From Planctomycetota bacterium (lineage in GTDB: Bacteria > Planctomycetota > UBA8108 > JACQVS01), in NCBI GenBank assembly GCA_028280485.1, contig JANQLS010000090.1, positions 56,058 through 120,057 on the forward strand: a stretch of 64,000 bases of DNA. The letters are read 5' to 3'. The position numbers and the translations under genes were made by a program. The first letter of the stretch is position 1. The number at the start of each line of letters is the position of its first letter. Below the pieces are notes generated by a model. The model saw only the letters and a list, made by a program, of their open reading frames with translations. It ran no database searches and was not told the DNA's origin. Positions 1 to 8,889 of this stretch are shown here, piece after piece.

Positions 1-897
1 AAGCGACGCTGAAATCTTATTAAGTCATTTATAAGTAAATGCTTAAGTGTGTAGAGGAGCTGTGGCTGAGGAACTGAGCTGGAAGAGCAGTCTGAATCCC
101 ATCCTCAAAAATAGCTACAATAGTGTAGTGTTTCTATATCGCTTGACAAGAGGAAATATTACAAAACTGTGAATGTTTATTAAATCTTTATTCCCAAACA
201 CTATACATAGTTTTCTTCTCTGCTTTGAGTTCCATTTCTATCGAATTATTAACTTCTTAAGACCGATCTGATTGCAATCGTCGGAATTGTGAATGAGTTC
301 GTTAACAACTTGTGGATTCTTCAGCCCAAAATTCCTCGAGTTTTCCACCCACCCCACTCCCCAACCTCTACCTGGTAACGGACTCTGGCTTACCAGGTAG
401 CGGGATGGGGGTGGTGATTTGTAAATTGTAAAAGGGGCAAATGGAAGCAGAGCACGAACCCTGGGTTCGGATGGGAGAGAATTTCAGAATTGCGAAAACA
501 GATTTAAGGTTCAGCACTGAAATGAGTTAAGTTAAGAAGCTTATTTTTCTACTCGAACCCAGGGTTCGGAAGGGATTTGAGCTTGGAATGGAAATTGGCT
601 CGATAGGCGGTAGAATCCCAGTTCGTTTCCGTTACCTGGTAAGGGGTGGGGAGGGAGCGAGTGAGCTCTATTGGGCTATTAACGATTGTTGAAAATTGGC
701 GGCTTGTTTCTCTGAATTCGCCTGCTTTTGAAGGTGGTTTGAGTGAGAAAGTTGGTCGACGTTGAAGAATGAGACGGGATGTCCGAGTTCGTTCCTTTTG
801 GTTGAGACTGTTCGAGTGCTCACGGCTTCCGTCAACTCGACGCGCCGCAGTTCATTGAAGATTAAAATTTAATAAGAGATTTTTCAGGAGTTGATTC
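1..897. other. Non-coding region upstream of ilvD with paired palindromes
   Basis: I see no convincing gene here. The stretch carries several perfect palindromes. CTACCTGGTAA at 368-378 pairs with TTACCAGGTAG at 390-400 across an 11-base loop. CGAACCCTGGGTTCG at 455-469 and CGAACCCAGGGTTCG at 554-568 are two near-identical odd palindromes differing only at the centre. TTACCTGGTAA recurs at 632-642. They could be operators or REP-like repeats, and nothing in the sequence decides between these. The ilvD ribosome-binding site AGGAG lies just before 898. Confidence 0.5.
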
Positions 898-2571
898 ATG
901 ACTTTCGATCCACGCCACAAAAGCCGAGTTCTACTCGATGGCCCAGACCGAGCGGGCGCTCGTGCGATGATGAAGGCCATCGGCTTCACCGACCGTGACC
1001 TCAAACGGCCCCAGATCGGCGTCGCTCACTGTTGGATCGAAACCATGCCCTGCAATTTCAACCACCGCGAGTTGGCCGAAAAAGTAAAAGAAGGCATTCG
1101 AGCTGCCGGGGGAACTCCCATCGAATTGAACACCATCGCAATTACCGATGGCATCACCATGGGAACCGAAGGTATGAAAGCTTCCCTGGTCAGTCGCGAC
1201 CTGGTTGCCGATTCGGTCGAACTCGTTGCTCGCGGACACATGTTCGATGGACTCGTCACCATCTCGGGTTGTGATAAAACGATCCCCGGGATGGTTATGG
1301 CGATGGCTCGATTAGACATCCCCTCGGTTATGCTCTACGGTGGTTCGATCCATCACGGTGAGCACAACGGCTGTCCGATTACGATTCAAGAAGTCTTCGA
1401 AGCCATCGGAAGTCGAAACGCAGGGAAGATGGGCGAGAAAGAATTTAAACAAATCGAGAACAACGCCTGCCCTGGTGCTGGAGCTTGTGGAGGTCAGTTC
1501 ACCGCGAATACCATGGCGACCGCTTTTGAGATGATGGGAATTTCACCCATGGGCTTCAATGGCGTTCCGGCAACGGACAACGCTAAGGCCGAGACCGCCG
1601 TCCAAACAGGTAAACTCGTCATGAAGCTCCTTAAAAAGGGTATGACTCCTCGTCAGATTATTACCAAGAAAAGTATCCAGAACGCCATCGCCGGGGTCAT
1701 GGCTACCGGTGGTTCTACCAACGCTGTTCTCCATCTTTTAGCCGTCGCGCACGATGCGGGAATCAAGCTCAACATCAATGACTTTGATCGTATCTCCAAA
1801 AACACCCCTGTTGTTGCAAATCTCAAACCCTGGGGAAGGTACACTGCAGTAGAGATGTTTGAAGCTGGAGGAATGGCTGTTGTCGCGAAGCGTTTACTTG
1901 ATGAAGGTAAACTTCATGCCGACGAAATCACGGTGACTGGAAAAACGATCGCCCAAGAAGCAAGAAAAGCGAAACCACCTAAAGGACAACAAGTTTTCTG
2001 TCCTAAAGGTGAGGTGATCAAGCCTCACGGTGGGATCGGAATCCTTAAAGGAAACATCGCGACCGAAGGTTGTGTCATCAAGCTTTCAGGTCAATCGAAG
2101 ACCGGTCATCGTGGCCCGGCTCGAGTTTTCAATAAAGAAGAAGATGCTTTCAAAGCTATTAAAGACGGCAAGATCAAAGCCGGCGATGTCATCGTCATAC
2201 GTTATGAAGGTCCCATCGGAGGACCAGGTATGCGCGAGATGCTCCATGTTACGGGTGCTCTTCAAGGAGCGGGTCTCGGAGATAGTGTAGCTCTTATGAC
2301 TGATGGTCGTTTCTCAGGAGCGACGCATGGTTTTATGATCGGTCACATCTGCCCTGAAGCCGCTACCGGAGGTCCTATCGCCGCTCTTAAAAATGGTGAT
2401 ATCATTAATATCGATGTCAAGAAACGTCGCCTCGATGTTGAACTCTCTGAAAGCGAACTTAAGAAGCGCCTGGCAAAATGGAAAGAACCTAAGCCAAAAT
2501 ACCCTAAAGGTGTTTACGCCAAATACGCTAAGTGTGTTTCTTCTGCTTCTGAAGGCGCGGTTACCTGCTAA
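898..2571 (+). CDS. ilvD: Dihydroxy-acid dehydratase (IlvD)
   Basis: This enzyme dehydrates 2,3-dihydroxy-3-methylbutanoate and its methylvalerate analogue to 2-oxo acids, the third common step of valine and isoleucine synthesis in the cytoplasm. The 557-residue length is normal for the family. Conserved Fe-S cysteine motifs are visible: SGCDKTIPGM near residue 122 and NACPGAGACGGQFTANTM near residue 188. The C-terminal half has the typical GPIGGPGMREML and LMTDGRFSGATHG motifs, which include the substrate and metal-site residues. The start is supported by AGGAG about 8 bases upstream. It is a single gene, closed by a strong hairpin at 2594-2637; no other branched-chain gene lies next to it. 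The identification is secure. Confidence 0.97.
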   Translation: MTFDPRHKSRVLLDGPDRAGARAMMKAIGFTDRDLKRPQIGVAHCWIETMPCNFNHRELAEKVKEGIRAAGGTPIELNTIAITDGITMGTEGMKASLVSRDLVADSVELVARGHMFDGLVTISGCDKTIPGMVMAMARLDIPSVMLYGGSIHHGEHNGCPITIQEVFEAIGSRNAGKMGEKEFKQIENNACPGAGACGGQFTANTMATAFEMMGISPMGFNGVPATDNAKAETAVQTGKLVMKLLKKGMTPRQIITKKSIQNAIAGVMATGGSTNAVLHLLAVAHDAGIKLNINDFDRISKNTPVVANLKPWGRYTAVEMFEAGGMAVVAKRLLDEGKLHADEITVTGKTIAQEARKAKPPKGQQVFCPKGEVIKPHGGIGILKGNIATEGCVIKLSGQSKTGHRGPARVFNKEEDAFKAIKDGKIKAGDVIVIRYEGPIGGPGMREMLHVTGALQGAGLGDSVALMTDGRFSGATHGFMIGHICPEAATGGPIAALKNGDIINIDVKKRRLDVELSESELKKRLAKWKEPKPKYPKGVYAKYAKCVSSASEGAVTC

Positions 2572-2593
2572 ATTTTTTGAACGATATCCAATC

Positions 2594-2637
2594 CTAAGCG
2601 GATGAAAGTTTCTTCATACGAACTTTCATCCGCTTAG
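2594..2637 (+). terminator. Hairpin terminator after ilvD
   Basis: CTAAGCGGATGAAAGTT (2594-2610) pairs perfectly with its reverse complement at 2621-2637 across a 10-base loop and is followed by TTTCTT. It separates ilvD from the hydrolase gene. Confidence 0.75.
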
Positions 2638-2663
2638 TTTCTTCCCTCATGAAAGGCTCTCTC

Positions 2664-3587
2664 ATGTCTTCAAAAAGAATTTCCGCTCAAGCTCTGTTCG
2701 TACTTGTCGCATTTCTCTTGTTACAAATAGAGAGCAGCCTATTCGCCGAAAAGAAAAACATACTTCTGTGGCCCGAAGGGGCGCCAGGTGCAGTCGGAAC
2801 TGAAGATAAGGATAAGCCTCTTCTCATTCCTTATCCGGCTGATCCCAAGAACAATACCGGGGCTGCAATCGTCGTTTGTCCTGGAGGAGGTTACGGTCAC
2901 TTAGCCATGGATCACGAAGGCCATCAAGTTGCCAAGTGGCTGAACTCGTTTGGTGTCAGCGCCTTTATTCTCAAATACCGAATCGCTCCCCGTTACCACT
3001 ACCCAGCTCCGATTCTCGATGCTCAAAGAGCGTTACGTACTGTTCGTTCTCGTGCTCAAGAATGGAAGATCGATGCTTCTCGAATCGGTATTTTAGGTTT
3101 TTCAGCGGGAGGGCACTTAGCTTCATCGGCAGGAACGCATTTCGATATGGGGAAAAAGGATGCAAAAGATCCTATCGATAGAGTCAGTTGTCGCCCCGAT
3201 TTTATGGTCCTGGTCTATCCTGTCATTTCATTCACGACGGAGTACACGCACAAAGGTTCGAGGAGGAATTTTTGTGGAGAGAAACTTTCCACCGACTTGA
3301 TGGAAAAGTTTTCCAATGAAAAACAAGTGACCGATCTCACACCTCCCACATTCTTGATGCACTCTTCAGGTGATAAACCGGTTCCACCCGAAAATAGCAT
3401 TCTCTTCTATATGGCCTTAAGGAAGTTCAATATTCCCGCTGAGCTTCACATATATGAGCAAGGTCGCCACGGTTATGGTTTAGGTGGTAACGATCCCGTC
3501 CTTCGAACTTGGCCGAAAAGGTGTCAAGACTGGTTGGGTAAAAGAGGCTTACTTAAGAAGAAAGTCGAAGTCAAACGAAGGGCCTAA
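2664..3587 (+). CDS. Secreted alpha/beta hydrolase, acetyl-esterase/BD-FAE type
   Basis: The protein has an N-terminal signal peptide (basic start, then ALFVLVAFLLLQIESSLFA) and an alpha/beta hydrolase fold. An oxyanion-loop motif, VVCPGGGYGHLA, and the nucleophile elbow GFSAGGHLASS are visible. The charge relay is completed by Asp in HSSGDKPVPP and His in GRHGYGLGG. This pattern is typical of BD-FAE and acetyl-xylan-esterase-like enzymes that deacylate carbohydrate substrates, so a role in extracytoplasmic polysaccharide or ester breakdown is likely; the exact substrate cannot be read from sequence. I prefer the ATG at 2664 because AAAGG lies 7 bases upstream; an in-frame ATG at 2649 has no ribosome-binding site. 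Confidence 0.85.
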   Translation: MSSKRISAQALFVLVAFLLLQIESSLFAEKKNILLWPEGAPGAVGTEDKDKPLLIPYPADPKNNTGAAIVVCPGGGYGHLAMDHEGHQVAKWLNSFGVSAFILKYRIAPRYHYPAPILDAQRALRTVRSRAQEWKIDASRIGILGFSAGGHLASSAGTHFDMGKKDAKDPIDRVSCRPDFMVLVYPVISFTTEYTHKGSRRNFCGEKLSTDLMEKFSNEKQVTDLTPPTFLMHSSGDKPVPPENSILFYMALRKFNIPAELHIYEQGRHGYGLGGNDPVLRTWPKRCQDWLGKRGLLKKKVEVKRRA

Positions 3588-3646
3588 TGCTTCCTTAAAG
3601 CCCGTAGCCAAACTTTTTCAAATTCGGCTACGAACGAGATCAAATT

Positions 3647-3687
3647 AAAAAAGGCGCTCAGGTGAATCTCCTGAGCGCCTTTTTTTA
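3647..3687. terminator. Bidirectional terminator between hydrolase and M56 gene
   Basis: GGCGCTCAGG and CCTGAGCGCC (stems within 3653-3679) surround a 7-base loop, with an A-run on the left and a T-run on the right. This arrangement can stop transcription from both convergent genes. Confidence 0.85.
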
Positions 3688-3710
3688 GGGTGTAGATAGG
3701 TCTAATTTGA

Positions 3711-6524
3711 TTAGTCGGTGATTCGAGGGTCGAGTTTGAGACCTTCGGTCGCCTTCTTCACCTTCTTTTTCTTTTCGATGAACTTGATATTGGTTAATCC
3801 TAATTTTGAGATTTCTCCGAAGGTTTCAATCACCGTCTTCATAGGAGTACCCTCATCAATGATCAAATTAATACCGTAGGTATGAGTGGCTTTCGGAAAC
3901 TTCTTTTTGTTTTGAATCAGCATGTTTTTCAAAAACTCCAATGTTTGTTTCCTGGTTTTAGCCTTTGAATCTAGTTTTACTGCAAACTCATGATGTTGAG
4001 TTCTCCCCGAGTTCGTGTGGGACAACTGTCTAACGGTGGAGTTTTTGAAGGTAGGCTGAATTGGGGCACCCCCCTCAGGTGGATCTTCCTCATCTACAAT
4101 TCCTTCACTAAATCCTCCCTCAGGAGGATATTGAGTTGCACGTTCATTGAAGGATCTCTTGCCACTTTTCTCAAGTTCTCGGCTCCATGTGGGTTGGAGT
4201 TCGTTCGGTCCATACCTCCAAGCCGGTAAAGATGTTTTCCGTCTTGAACTGTTGGATTGAGAGTCGAGGCTCAACAAGGTCTTAAGTAATTCCTGGTTTC
4301 CGATGTAAATGTCGAGAATCATTTCGTGACGATTTAAGGCTTCAAAGCTCGTAAAGCCTTTTTTGTGATTCGCTTTTAGAGTTTCCGATTGACGATTTAA
4401 GCGAGAGAGAACTCTTTGGTTAGTGTTGTAAGCCACCTGAACCATCCGCTTGAGCATATCAAATTCTCTTTTAGCGGATTCCATTTCAATTTTGGCGATG
4501 TTAGTAGCTTCTCGGGCTGATAGTCCGCGACTACTTTTGGCAGCCGCAGTGTGAAATTTAAACTCAGCTAATTCGCTTTTCATTTTGGCTGAGCTGAGTG
4601 CAGATGCCAATTGAACGAGATCGAGAGAAAGAGATCCTTGAGGATTGAACGAGCTGGCCCCTGAGCTGAACCGACTCGTTGATCGAGAGCCGGCTAAGAA
4701 ATTTGAAGAGCTTGGGTTTGGATCGGTATCTTCAAAGCCAACTGTTCTTTTAACGGGTGGCTTATCTTCAGAGAAGCTGCCCTGTCGAGCGGTTGAGCCT
4801 CTTCGATTTCTACTATTTCTATTTTTTTTATTCCGAGCTCTCTTTTTAGATTCGGGACTAGAAATTCCAGTTTCTGAATCGTCGCTATCAGAGCTGATAT
4901 CTCCTCCTAAATCATCCAAAGAAGCGGGAGGATCTTCAGGGCTGTCTGCGGTTTCGTTAATCGATTTAACGATATTAGTAATATCGGTGCTATCCTCTCC
5001 CGAATCCGAGGAGGGATCATCTAGACCTTCATTCGATTCTACTGAAATCTCTTCAGGAAAATCGGTGTCGTCTTGAGCGTCGAGTTGTTGTGCTGTCGTC
5101 CAAACAGAGACAAGCATTAAGGCGGCGAAGGAATTTCTCCAACGCCGAGTGATATCGAGGGATTTCATAGTGTCATCTCCAGGGCTAGTAGGGGTGGTCC
5201 TGGCCAGGACAGTAGGTAGAGTTGCGAGGGTAACGAGAACTAAAAAGAAAGCCACTCGATGCGTCCAACGATGAGCTTTCTGACTTGATTTCCAAGTGAC
5301 GGTCGAAGGTTCTAAAAGTCGAGATACGCGGCGACCCAAGGCTGAACGAAACTCTCCACCATCGGCAGAGAGAAGGTGAGCGTTGGCTTGGGGGTGCAGT
5401 TTTGATCCAAATCGCACTAAGCATTCGGCTAATGTTAATGGACCTTCGTCTAAGTTTAAGCTGGCTTCATCGGCAGCAAATTCGTGTTCTTGGCGGAGCT
5501 TGTAATCGATCCACCAAATAGCCGGATTCCACCAAAATAAAATGCAAAACAATTCACTGACTCGAATCCAAAACGGATCGGAGTGAACTAAGTGAGCCAT
5601 TTCATGCGCCAGAATGACATCGAGTTCTTTCGAACTGCAATGTCGTTTGAATTCTTGAGGAAAAACTAAAGAGGGAGTGAAGAGCCCAAAAGTAAGGGGC
5701 ATGCTAATTTTGGGGCTCGAGAATAATTGAGGTCGGATGGAGCTTTGGAGTCGAGAACAAATTTGATCGAGCGCCGATTCGATTTGTGGATCGTGAAGCT
5801 TGTTCAACTTCGATTTAAATCTCATGAGTCCGATTTGGCCCCAGAGGAATTTTAGCCCTAGAACCATCGATCCTCCTAGCCAGAGTAGGGCTAAGTAAAA
5901 GGGGACCATCGATTTAGGAATGAGGTTTGATGAAGATTCATTCGATGGGCTCGGGGAATTTAGGATCGCTACTTCGGTGATTTCTTCTGGTATTGAAGCT
6001 GGAATCTCTTCTCCTGCATCGAGGTTGCTCTTAGATGTGAGTTCCGTTGAAGGACTCGAGCTTTTTGGGTCTAAGTAAGTTCCGTGAGCCTCAGCGGTTA
6101 AGCTTTCATCGGGAAGAACGAAGGCTTCGTGATTTGGCTTGAAGAAGTGAGTGGGTTCCAAGGGAAGCGTTTGTGGTTCTTTTTCGATTTGAGACGCCGA
6201 CTCGGAGCTGGGGATCGATTCTCTTGACTCGATCTCAAAGGAAGGTTGTGTCTTAGTAGAAGCAATACGAACATCTTCTAAGTTGGGCTGGGTCCAACTT
6301 TCACTGACGAGGCGGAAGGAATCGAAAGCAAAAGAAACCACTCCAAAGAGTTCACTCACACTCAGAATAAAAATCGAAACCAAAGAGATACGAAGAAGGC
6401 TAACTTTCCCAGTCGCACTTTTTTGGCGGGCCTGAAACCCCATATGCAAACCGATGATCGCTAGCGAAGCGATCAGGATGCACGTAATGGATTCAAGCCA
6501 AACTGGGAACAAGCCAAAATTCAT
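3711..6524 (-). CDS. BlaR1/MecR1-like M56 membrane metallopeptidase with long C-terminal extension
   Basis: This is a 937-residue membrane protein. The N-terminal ~450 residues are a BlaR1/MecR1-type M56 sensor peptidase: membrane segments near residues 10-30, 40-60 and 205-225, the zinc motif HEMAH at 307-311, and EHEFAADEASL further on. A further membrane segment lies near 425-445. A Ser/Asp/Glu-rich and Arg/Asn-rich linker follows, then a helical stretch. The last ~75 residues (IDEGTPMKTVIETFGEISKL and neighbours) resemble the periplasmic domain of ExbD/TolR. No penicillin-binding sensor domain is visible, so the signal is unlikely to be a beta-lactam bound by the usual transpeptidase-like domain. 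The gene overlaps the blaI-like gene by ATGA, as in blaI-blaR operons. An internal ATG at 5168 with GGAG upstream opens a signal-peptide-like sequence in the same frame. Confidence 0.85.
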   Translation of the reverse strand: MNFGLFPVWLESITCILIASLAIIGLHMGFQARQKSATGKVSLLRISLVSIFILSVSELFGVVSFAFDSFRLVSESWTQPNLEDVRIASTKTQPSFEIESRESIPSSESASQIEKEPQTLPLEPTHFFKPNHEAFVLPDESLTAEAHGTYLDPKSSSPSTELTSKSNLDAGEEIPASIPEEITEVAILNSPSPSNESSSNLIPKSMVPFYLALLWLGGSMVLGLKFLWGQIGLMRFKSKLNKLHDPQIESALDQICSRLQSSIRPQLFSSPKISMPLTFGLFTPSLVFPQEFKRHCSSKELDVILAHEMAHLVHSDPFWIRVSELFCILFWWNPAIWWIDYKLRQEHEFAADEASLNLDEGPLTLAECLVRFGSKLHPQANAHLLSADGGEFRSALGRRVSRLLEPSTVTWKSSQKAHRWTHRVAFFLVLVTLATLPTVLARTTPTSPGDDTMKSLDITRRWRNSFAALMLVSVWTTAQQLDAQDDTDFPEEISVESNEGLDDPSSDSGEDSTDITNIVKSINETADSPEDPPASLDDLGGDISSDSDDSETGISSPESKKRARNKKNRNSRNRRGSTARQGSFSEDKPPVKRTVGFEDTDPNPSSSNFLAGSRSTSRFSSGASSFNPQGSLSLDLVQLASALSSAKMKSELAEFKFHTAAAKSSRGLSAREATNIAKIEMESAKREFDMLKRMVQVAYNTNQRVLSRLNRQSETLKANHKKGFTSFEALNRHEMILDIYIGNQELLKTLLSLDSQSNSSRRKTSLPAWRYGPNELQPTWSRELEKSGKRSFNERATQYPPEGGFSEGIVDEEDPPEGGAPIQPTFKNSTVRQLSHTNSGRTQHHEFAVKLDSKAKTRKQTLEFLKNMLIQNKKKFPKATHTYGINLIIDEGTPMKTVIETFGEISKLGLTNIKFIEKKKKVKKATEGLKLDPRITD

Positions 6525-6904
6525 GAATTCTTCTTTCTTTCAGCGATCAGCTTTTCTAGGCGTTTGAGTTCATTCGAATCGACATCTCGGGTTGTTAAAA
6601 GATGCTGCACCATACTGGTCAAGCTACCGTCGAACATTTTGTCGAGTACATCGTGGGCTAAGCTTTTAGAAACAGCTTCTTCATGAACTTCAGCTTTGTA
6701 GATAAACTTTCGTCCACGGGTTTGGTGGCTTACCAAATGGCGAGCTTCCATTTTGCGAAGCATCGTGGCCACGGTGGTGTAAGCCAAGTTCTCAGGGATC
6801 TCAGGATCTTCGTGAACTTCTGAAACACTGGCCTCTTTCTTATTCCAGAGGACTTTCAGAATCTTCAGTTGAAGTTCACCGAGACGGATCTTCTCTTCTG
6901 ACAT
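6521..6904 (-). CDS. BlaI/MecI/CopY-family winged-helix repressor
   Basis: The 127-residue protein begins with the family pattern LGELQLKILKVLWNKKEASV, followed by the winged-helix recognition region YTTVATMLRKMEARHLVSH and a helical dimerisation tail. BlaI-type repressors bind dyad operators and are cleaved when the partner M56 peptidase is activated. The gene is first in the operon; its stop overlaps the start of the peptidase gene (ATGA). AAAAAGG lies 5 bases before the ATG. A tandem dyad about 65-100 bases upstream (6968-7005) is a good candidate for the autoregulatory operator. The family call is firm; the signal sensed is unknown. Confidence 0.93.
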   Translation of the reverse strand: MSEEKIRLGELQLKILKVLWNKKEASVSEVHEDPEIPENLAYTTVATMLRKMEARHLVSHQTRGRKFIYKAEVHEEAVSKSLAHDVLDKMFDGSLTSMVQHLLTTRDVDSNELKRLEKLIAERKKNS

Positions 6905-6967
6905 AACGACCTTTTTAATTTTGATGCATCTGTCTAAAGCTTGCCTAGAAAGATAGACGCTCCAGAT

Positions 6968-7005
6968 TAACTATTACCATGGTAGTATTACCGAGGTAAT
7001 AGTTA
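6968..7005. promoter_or_regulatory. Tandem dyad operator, probable BlaI-type site
   Basis: TAACTATTACC (6968-6978) and GGTAATAGTTA (6995-7005) are perfect inverted repeats. Between them lie overlapping 16-base dyads: TATTACC-AT-GGTAGTA (6972-6987, one mismatch) and TATTACC-GA-GGTAATA (6986-7001, perfect), with a 14-base period. The half-site resembles the ACA/TGT-type dyads bound by BlaI-family repressors. The location just upstream of the blaI-like gene supports autoregulation. Confidence 0.7.
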
Positions 7006-7100
7006 GGGGCAAGAAGAAATTCTGAAGTTCATGAAATATTAGAGGGATGGAAATACGAAATTGGAGTGATGGATTAGAGCTAAGTCTAGTGACTGCACGA

Positions 7101-7301
7101 TGATCCCTCGCTCAGTGTTGATGGTCGCTTCGCTGCATCGTGTAAGTAAGCCTTCGGCTTACACACTCCCTAAAGGCTCGGGCTTGGGAGGCGAAGATTC
7201 CCTTCAAAGAAATAACTGCGGCAAGGGTTATCTCTCAAGGCATCGAATCGCTATTAGGAGAATGACCAACCCTCCAAGCCCGAAGCTTGAGCGAGGGATC
7301 A
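7101..7301. repeat. Nested palindromic REP-like unit
   Basis: The outer arms TGATCCCTCGCTCA (7101-7114) and TGAGCGAGGGATCA (7288-7301) are perfect inverted repeats. Inside are imperfect inner arms, CTCGGGCTTGGGAGG near 7177-7191 and CCTCCAAGCCCGAAG near 7271-7285. A separate hairpin, GTGTAAG..AAGCCTTCGGCTTACAC, lies near 7140-7163. The GCCCGAAGC..GCGAGGG core is shared with the repeats at 11014-11091 and 19829-19922. A 77-codon open frame across it is an artefact of the repeat. Confidence 0.75.
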
Positions 7302-7344
7302 TTGAATGGCAATTCAGGCTATCCTGGTTTTAACGTACCTAAAA

Positions 7345-7376
7345 AAGTAGCCGAACTCGTTAGAGTTTGGCTACTT
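7345..7376 (-). terminator. Terminator of the 7403-8374 dockerin gene
   Basis: AAGTAGCC (7345-7352) and GGCTACTT (7369-7376) form a hairpin with a partly paired loop. Read on the minus strand it is followed by a T-run (complement of 7341-7346). Confidence 0.75.
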
Positions 7377-7402
7377 AATCATTTTTGAGAATAGGGGAAG
7401 GC

Positions 7403-8374
7403 TTAGAAGTCGAATCCAATAATCGGATCGGCTACTACCCAACCTTCTTGTTCGAGGATGGGGATGTCATCTTCTTCAATCTGAATTTGGTAGATGATGC
7501 CGCTTGAGCAAACTTCACAAGCAAGGCATACCGGGAGGGCACCAATACTATGATTGTAAACCGGGATGCCTTGGTCGTTGAGTTGTTCGACCACCTTGGG
7601 AAGGGGTGGAGTATCACAGGGTACGCACTGAACACAACCGTCAGGCTTACTCATCCAGGTGAGAACCGGATTGTCGTCGATCGTGCATTGCGGTACTTCA
7701 CAATCTAGAAGGAAACCTTGTTCTGGGTTTCCGCATTCAGGATGGGGGGCTGCAGGTGGTTCTTTTCCTAAGAAAAGATTCGACAGCATTAAAATGGAAT
7801 CGGTGATTTCGATTTCACCATTGGCATCGGCATCTAAAGCTTCACGACATTTAACCTCTTCACCCAAAAAGGTGTGGCTCAATGCGGTGATGGGATCAGC
7901 GATATCAAATTTGCTATCGGAATTCGCGTCACCTCTTATAAATCCGGGCTTTTTAAAACAGCCACCATCCGAAACGGTGAATTCAAAAGTTTGAGGTGCG
8001 AAGGTGAAGTCGATCAAGCTAACACTCACCTTGTAATCTCCTGGTGCCAGTCGGCCCAGCTGAACCTCCACCGGAACATCGATTTCGATGTCTTTACAGA
8101 TATCGGATCCTTTAAATTGAAGACCGATGTCAAAAGTACCGTTGATAAATTCAACATTGACGGTTTCGGCAATCCAATCACAATCTTCAGTGAAATGCCA
8201 AAACACCGTGAGGGCGATGGGGTCGCAGTCACTAGGCTCAGAAGGAGAAAGTTCAAAGGCAGAAACCTTTGTTGAAAGGCAAGTCGCGAGGATTCCGCAC
8301 AAAACGAAACTCTTCAAAATGAAGAGCGAATTGAAGCGAGGGGCTGGTTGTATAAGATTCATAGCAAATCCCAT
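7403..8374 (-). CDS. Secreted protein with dockerin-like calcium loops
   Basis: A signal peptide (hydrophobic stretch SFVLCGILATCLSTKVSAF near residues 24-40) is followed by a ~100-residue beta-rich domain with paired cysteines. A dockerin-like pair of calcium loops follows at about 147-205 (GDANSDSKFDIADPI and DADANGEIEITDSI, each followed by a LSxxFLG helix). A Cys-rich tail contains CVQCVPCDTPP and CLACEVC. The tail is unusual: it ends with a sequence resembling a small inhibitor-like alpha/beta domain. It is monocistronic with its own terminator. An alternative in-frame ATG lies at 8362, and neither start has a clear ribosome-binding site. The partner of the dockerin-like module is unknown. 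Confidence 0.75.
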   Translation of the reverse strand: MGFAMNLIQPAPRFNSLFILKSFVLCGILATCLSTKVSAFELSPSEPSDCDPIALTVFWHFTEDCDWIAETVNVEFINGTFDIGLQFKGSDICKDIEIDVPVEVQLGRLAPGDYKVSVSLIDFTFAPQTFEFTVSDGGCFKKPGFIRGDANSDSKFDIADPITALSHTFLGEEVKCREALDADANGEIEITDSILMLSNLFLGKEPPAAPHPECGNPEQGFLLDCEVPQCTIDDNPVLTWMSKPDGCVQCVPCDTPPLPKVVEQLNDQGIPVYNHSIGALPVCLACEVCSSGIIYQIQIEEDDIPILEQEGWVVADPIIGFDF

Positions 8375-8889
8375 TGGATTTGTAAGGTAATTTAGAATGG
8401 AAATGAGGTAGGAAAAGAAAACGGGAAGTGAAGAGCCCCAATCCTTTACGGAGGTGACCAGCGCCCATCCGCAGTGAAAACTGCTTAAGTGAAAAAGGCC
8501 ATATTAAACACAATCCCTTATTACCTCATTTGAAGAACCTGATATCAGGTTCTAAATCCAGCTTCTAAATTAGCTTGGATTAGAGAAAGGGCTCACCCAG
8601 TACGCTCAAGAATAAGCTCAAATCTTCTCAGAGGCAATTATTCTAAGCCCCGAAATACTTAATTTTCTTCCTAAATTGAAGGTATCTCAAACAATTCACC
8701 CTGGATGTCCAAATCTTCAGAAGAATCGATTCCATCCCCGGGTTCAAGATGGCAAACTGTCACATTCGATTTAAATGGTTTCTTCCTTTCAAATCCCCTC
8801 CAAAGAAGCCGACTGAGCTAATCCAAAGCTATTTATCCCCCTAACGGGGACCTTCTCTCCAAGCAAGTCCTCTCTGCTTGCGCATTTGA
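8375..8889. other. Intergenic region between divergent genes
   Basis: No gene is supported. Short hairpins are present near the EamA gene: CCCC-taac-GGGG around 8839-8850 and AAGCAAG-tcctctct-GCTTGC around 8860-8882. Promoters for both divergent genes should lie here but I cannot place them confidently. Confidence 0.4.

Noticed and set aside
931..1319. Long antisense frames within ilvD
   Set aside because: They are reverse-frame shadows of a strongly conserved gene, with no ribosome-binding site.
3711..6904. Beta-lactam resistance operon
   Set aside because: The blaI-like and M56 genes are present, but there is no beta-lactamase or PBP2a gene and no penicillin-binding sensor domain. The pair more likely controls another process.
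7100..7333. 77-codon open frame (plus strand)
   Set aside because: It lies entirely across a nested palindromic repeat, has no ribosome-binding site and no protein-like composition.
8440..8500. Riboswitch in the leader of the 7403-8374 gene (GGTCACCTCCGT-like stretch on the minus strand)
   Set aside because: No consensus aptamer fold could be built from it; one similar short motif is not enough.
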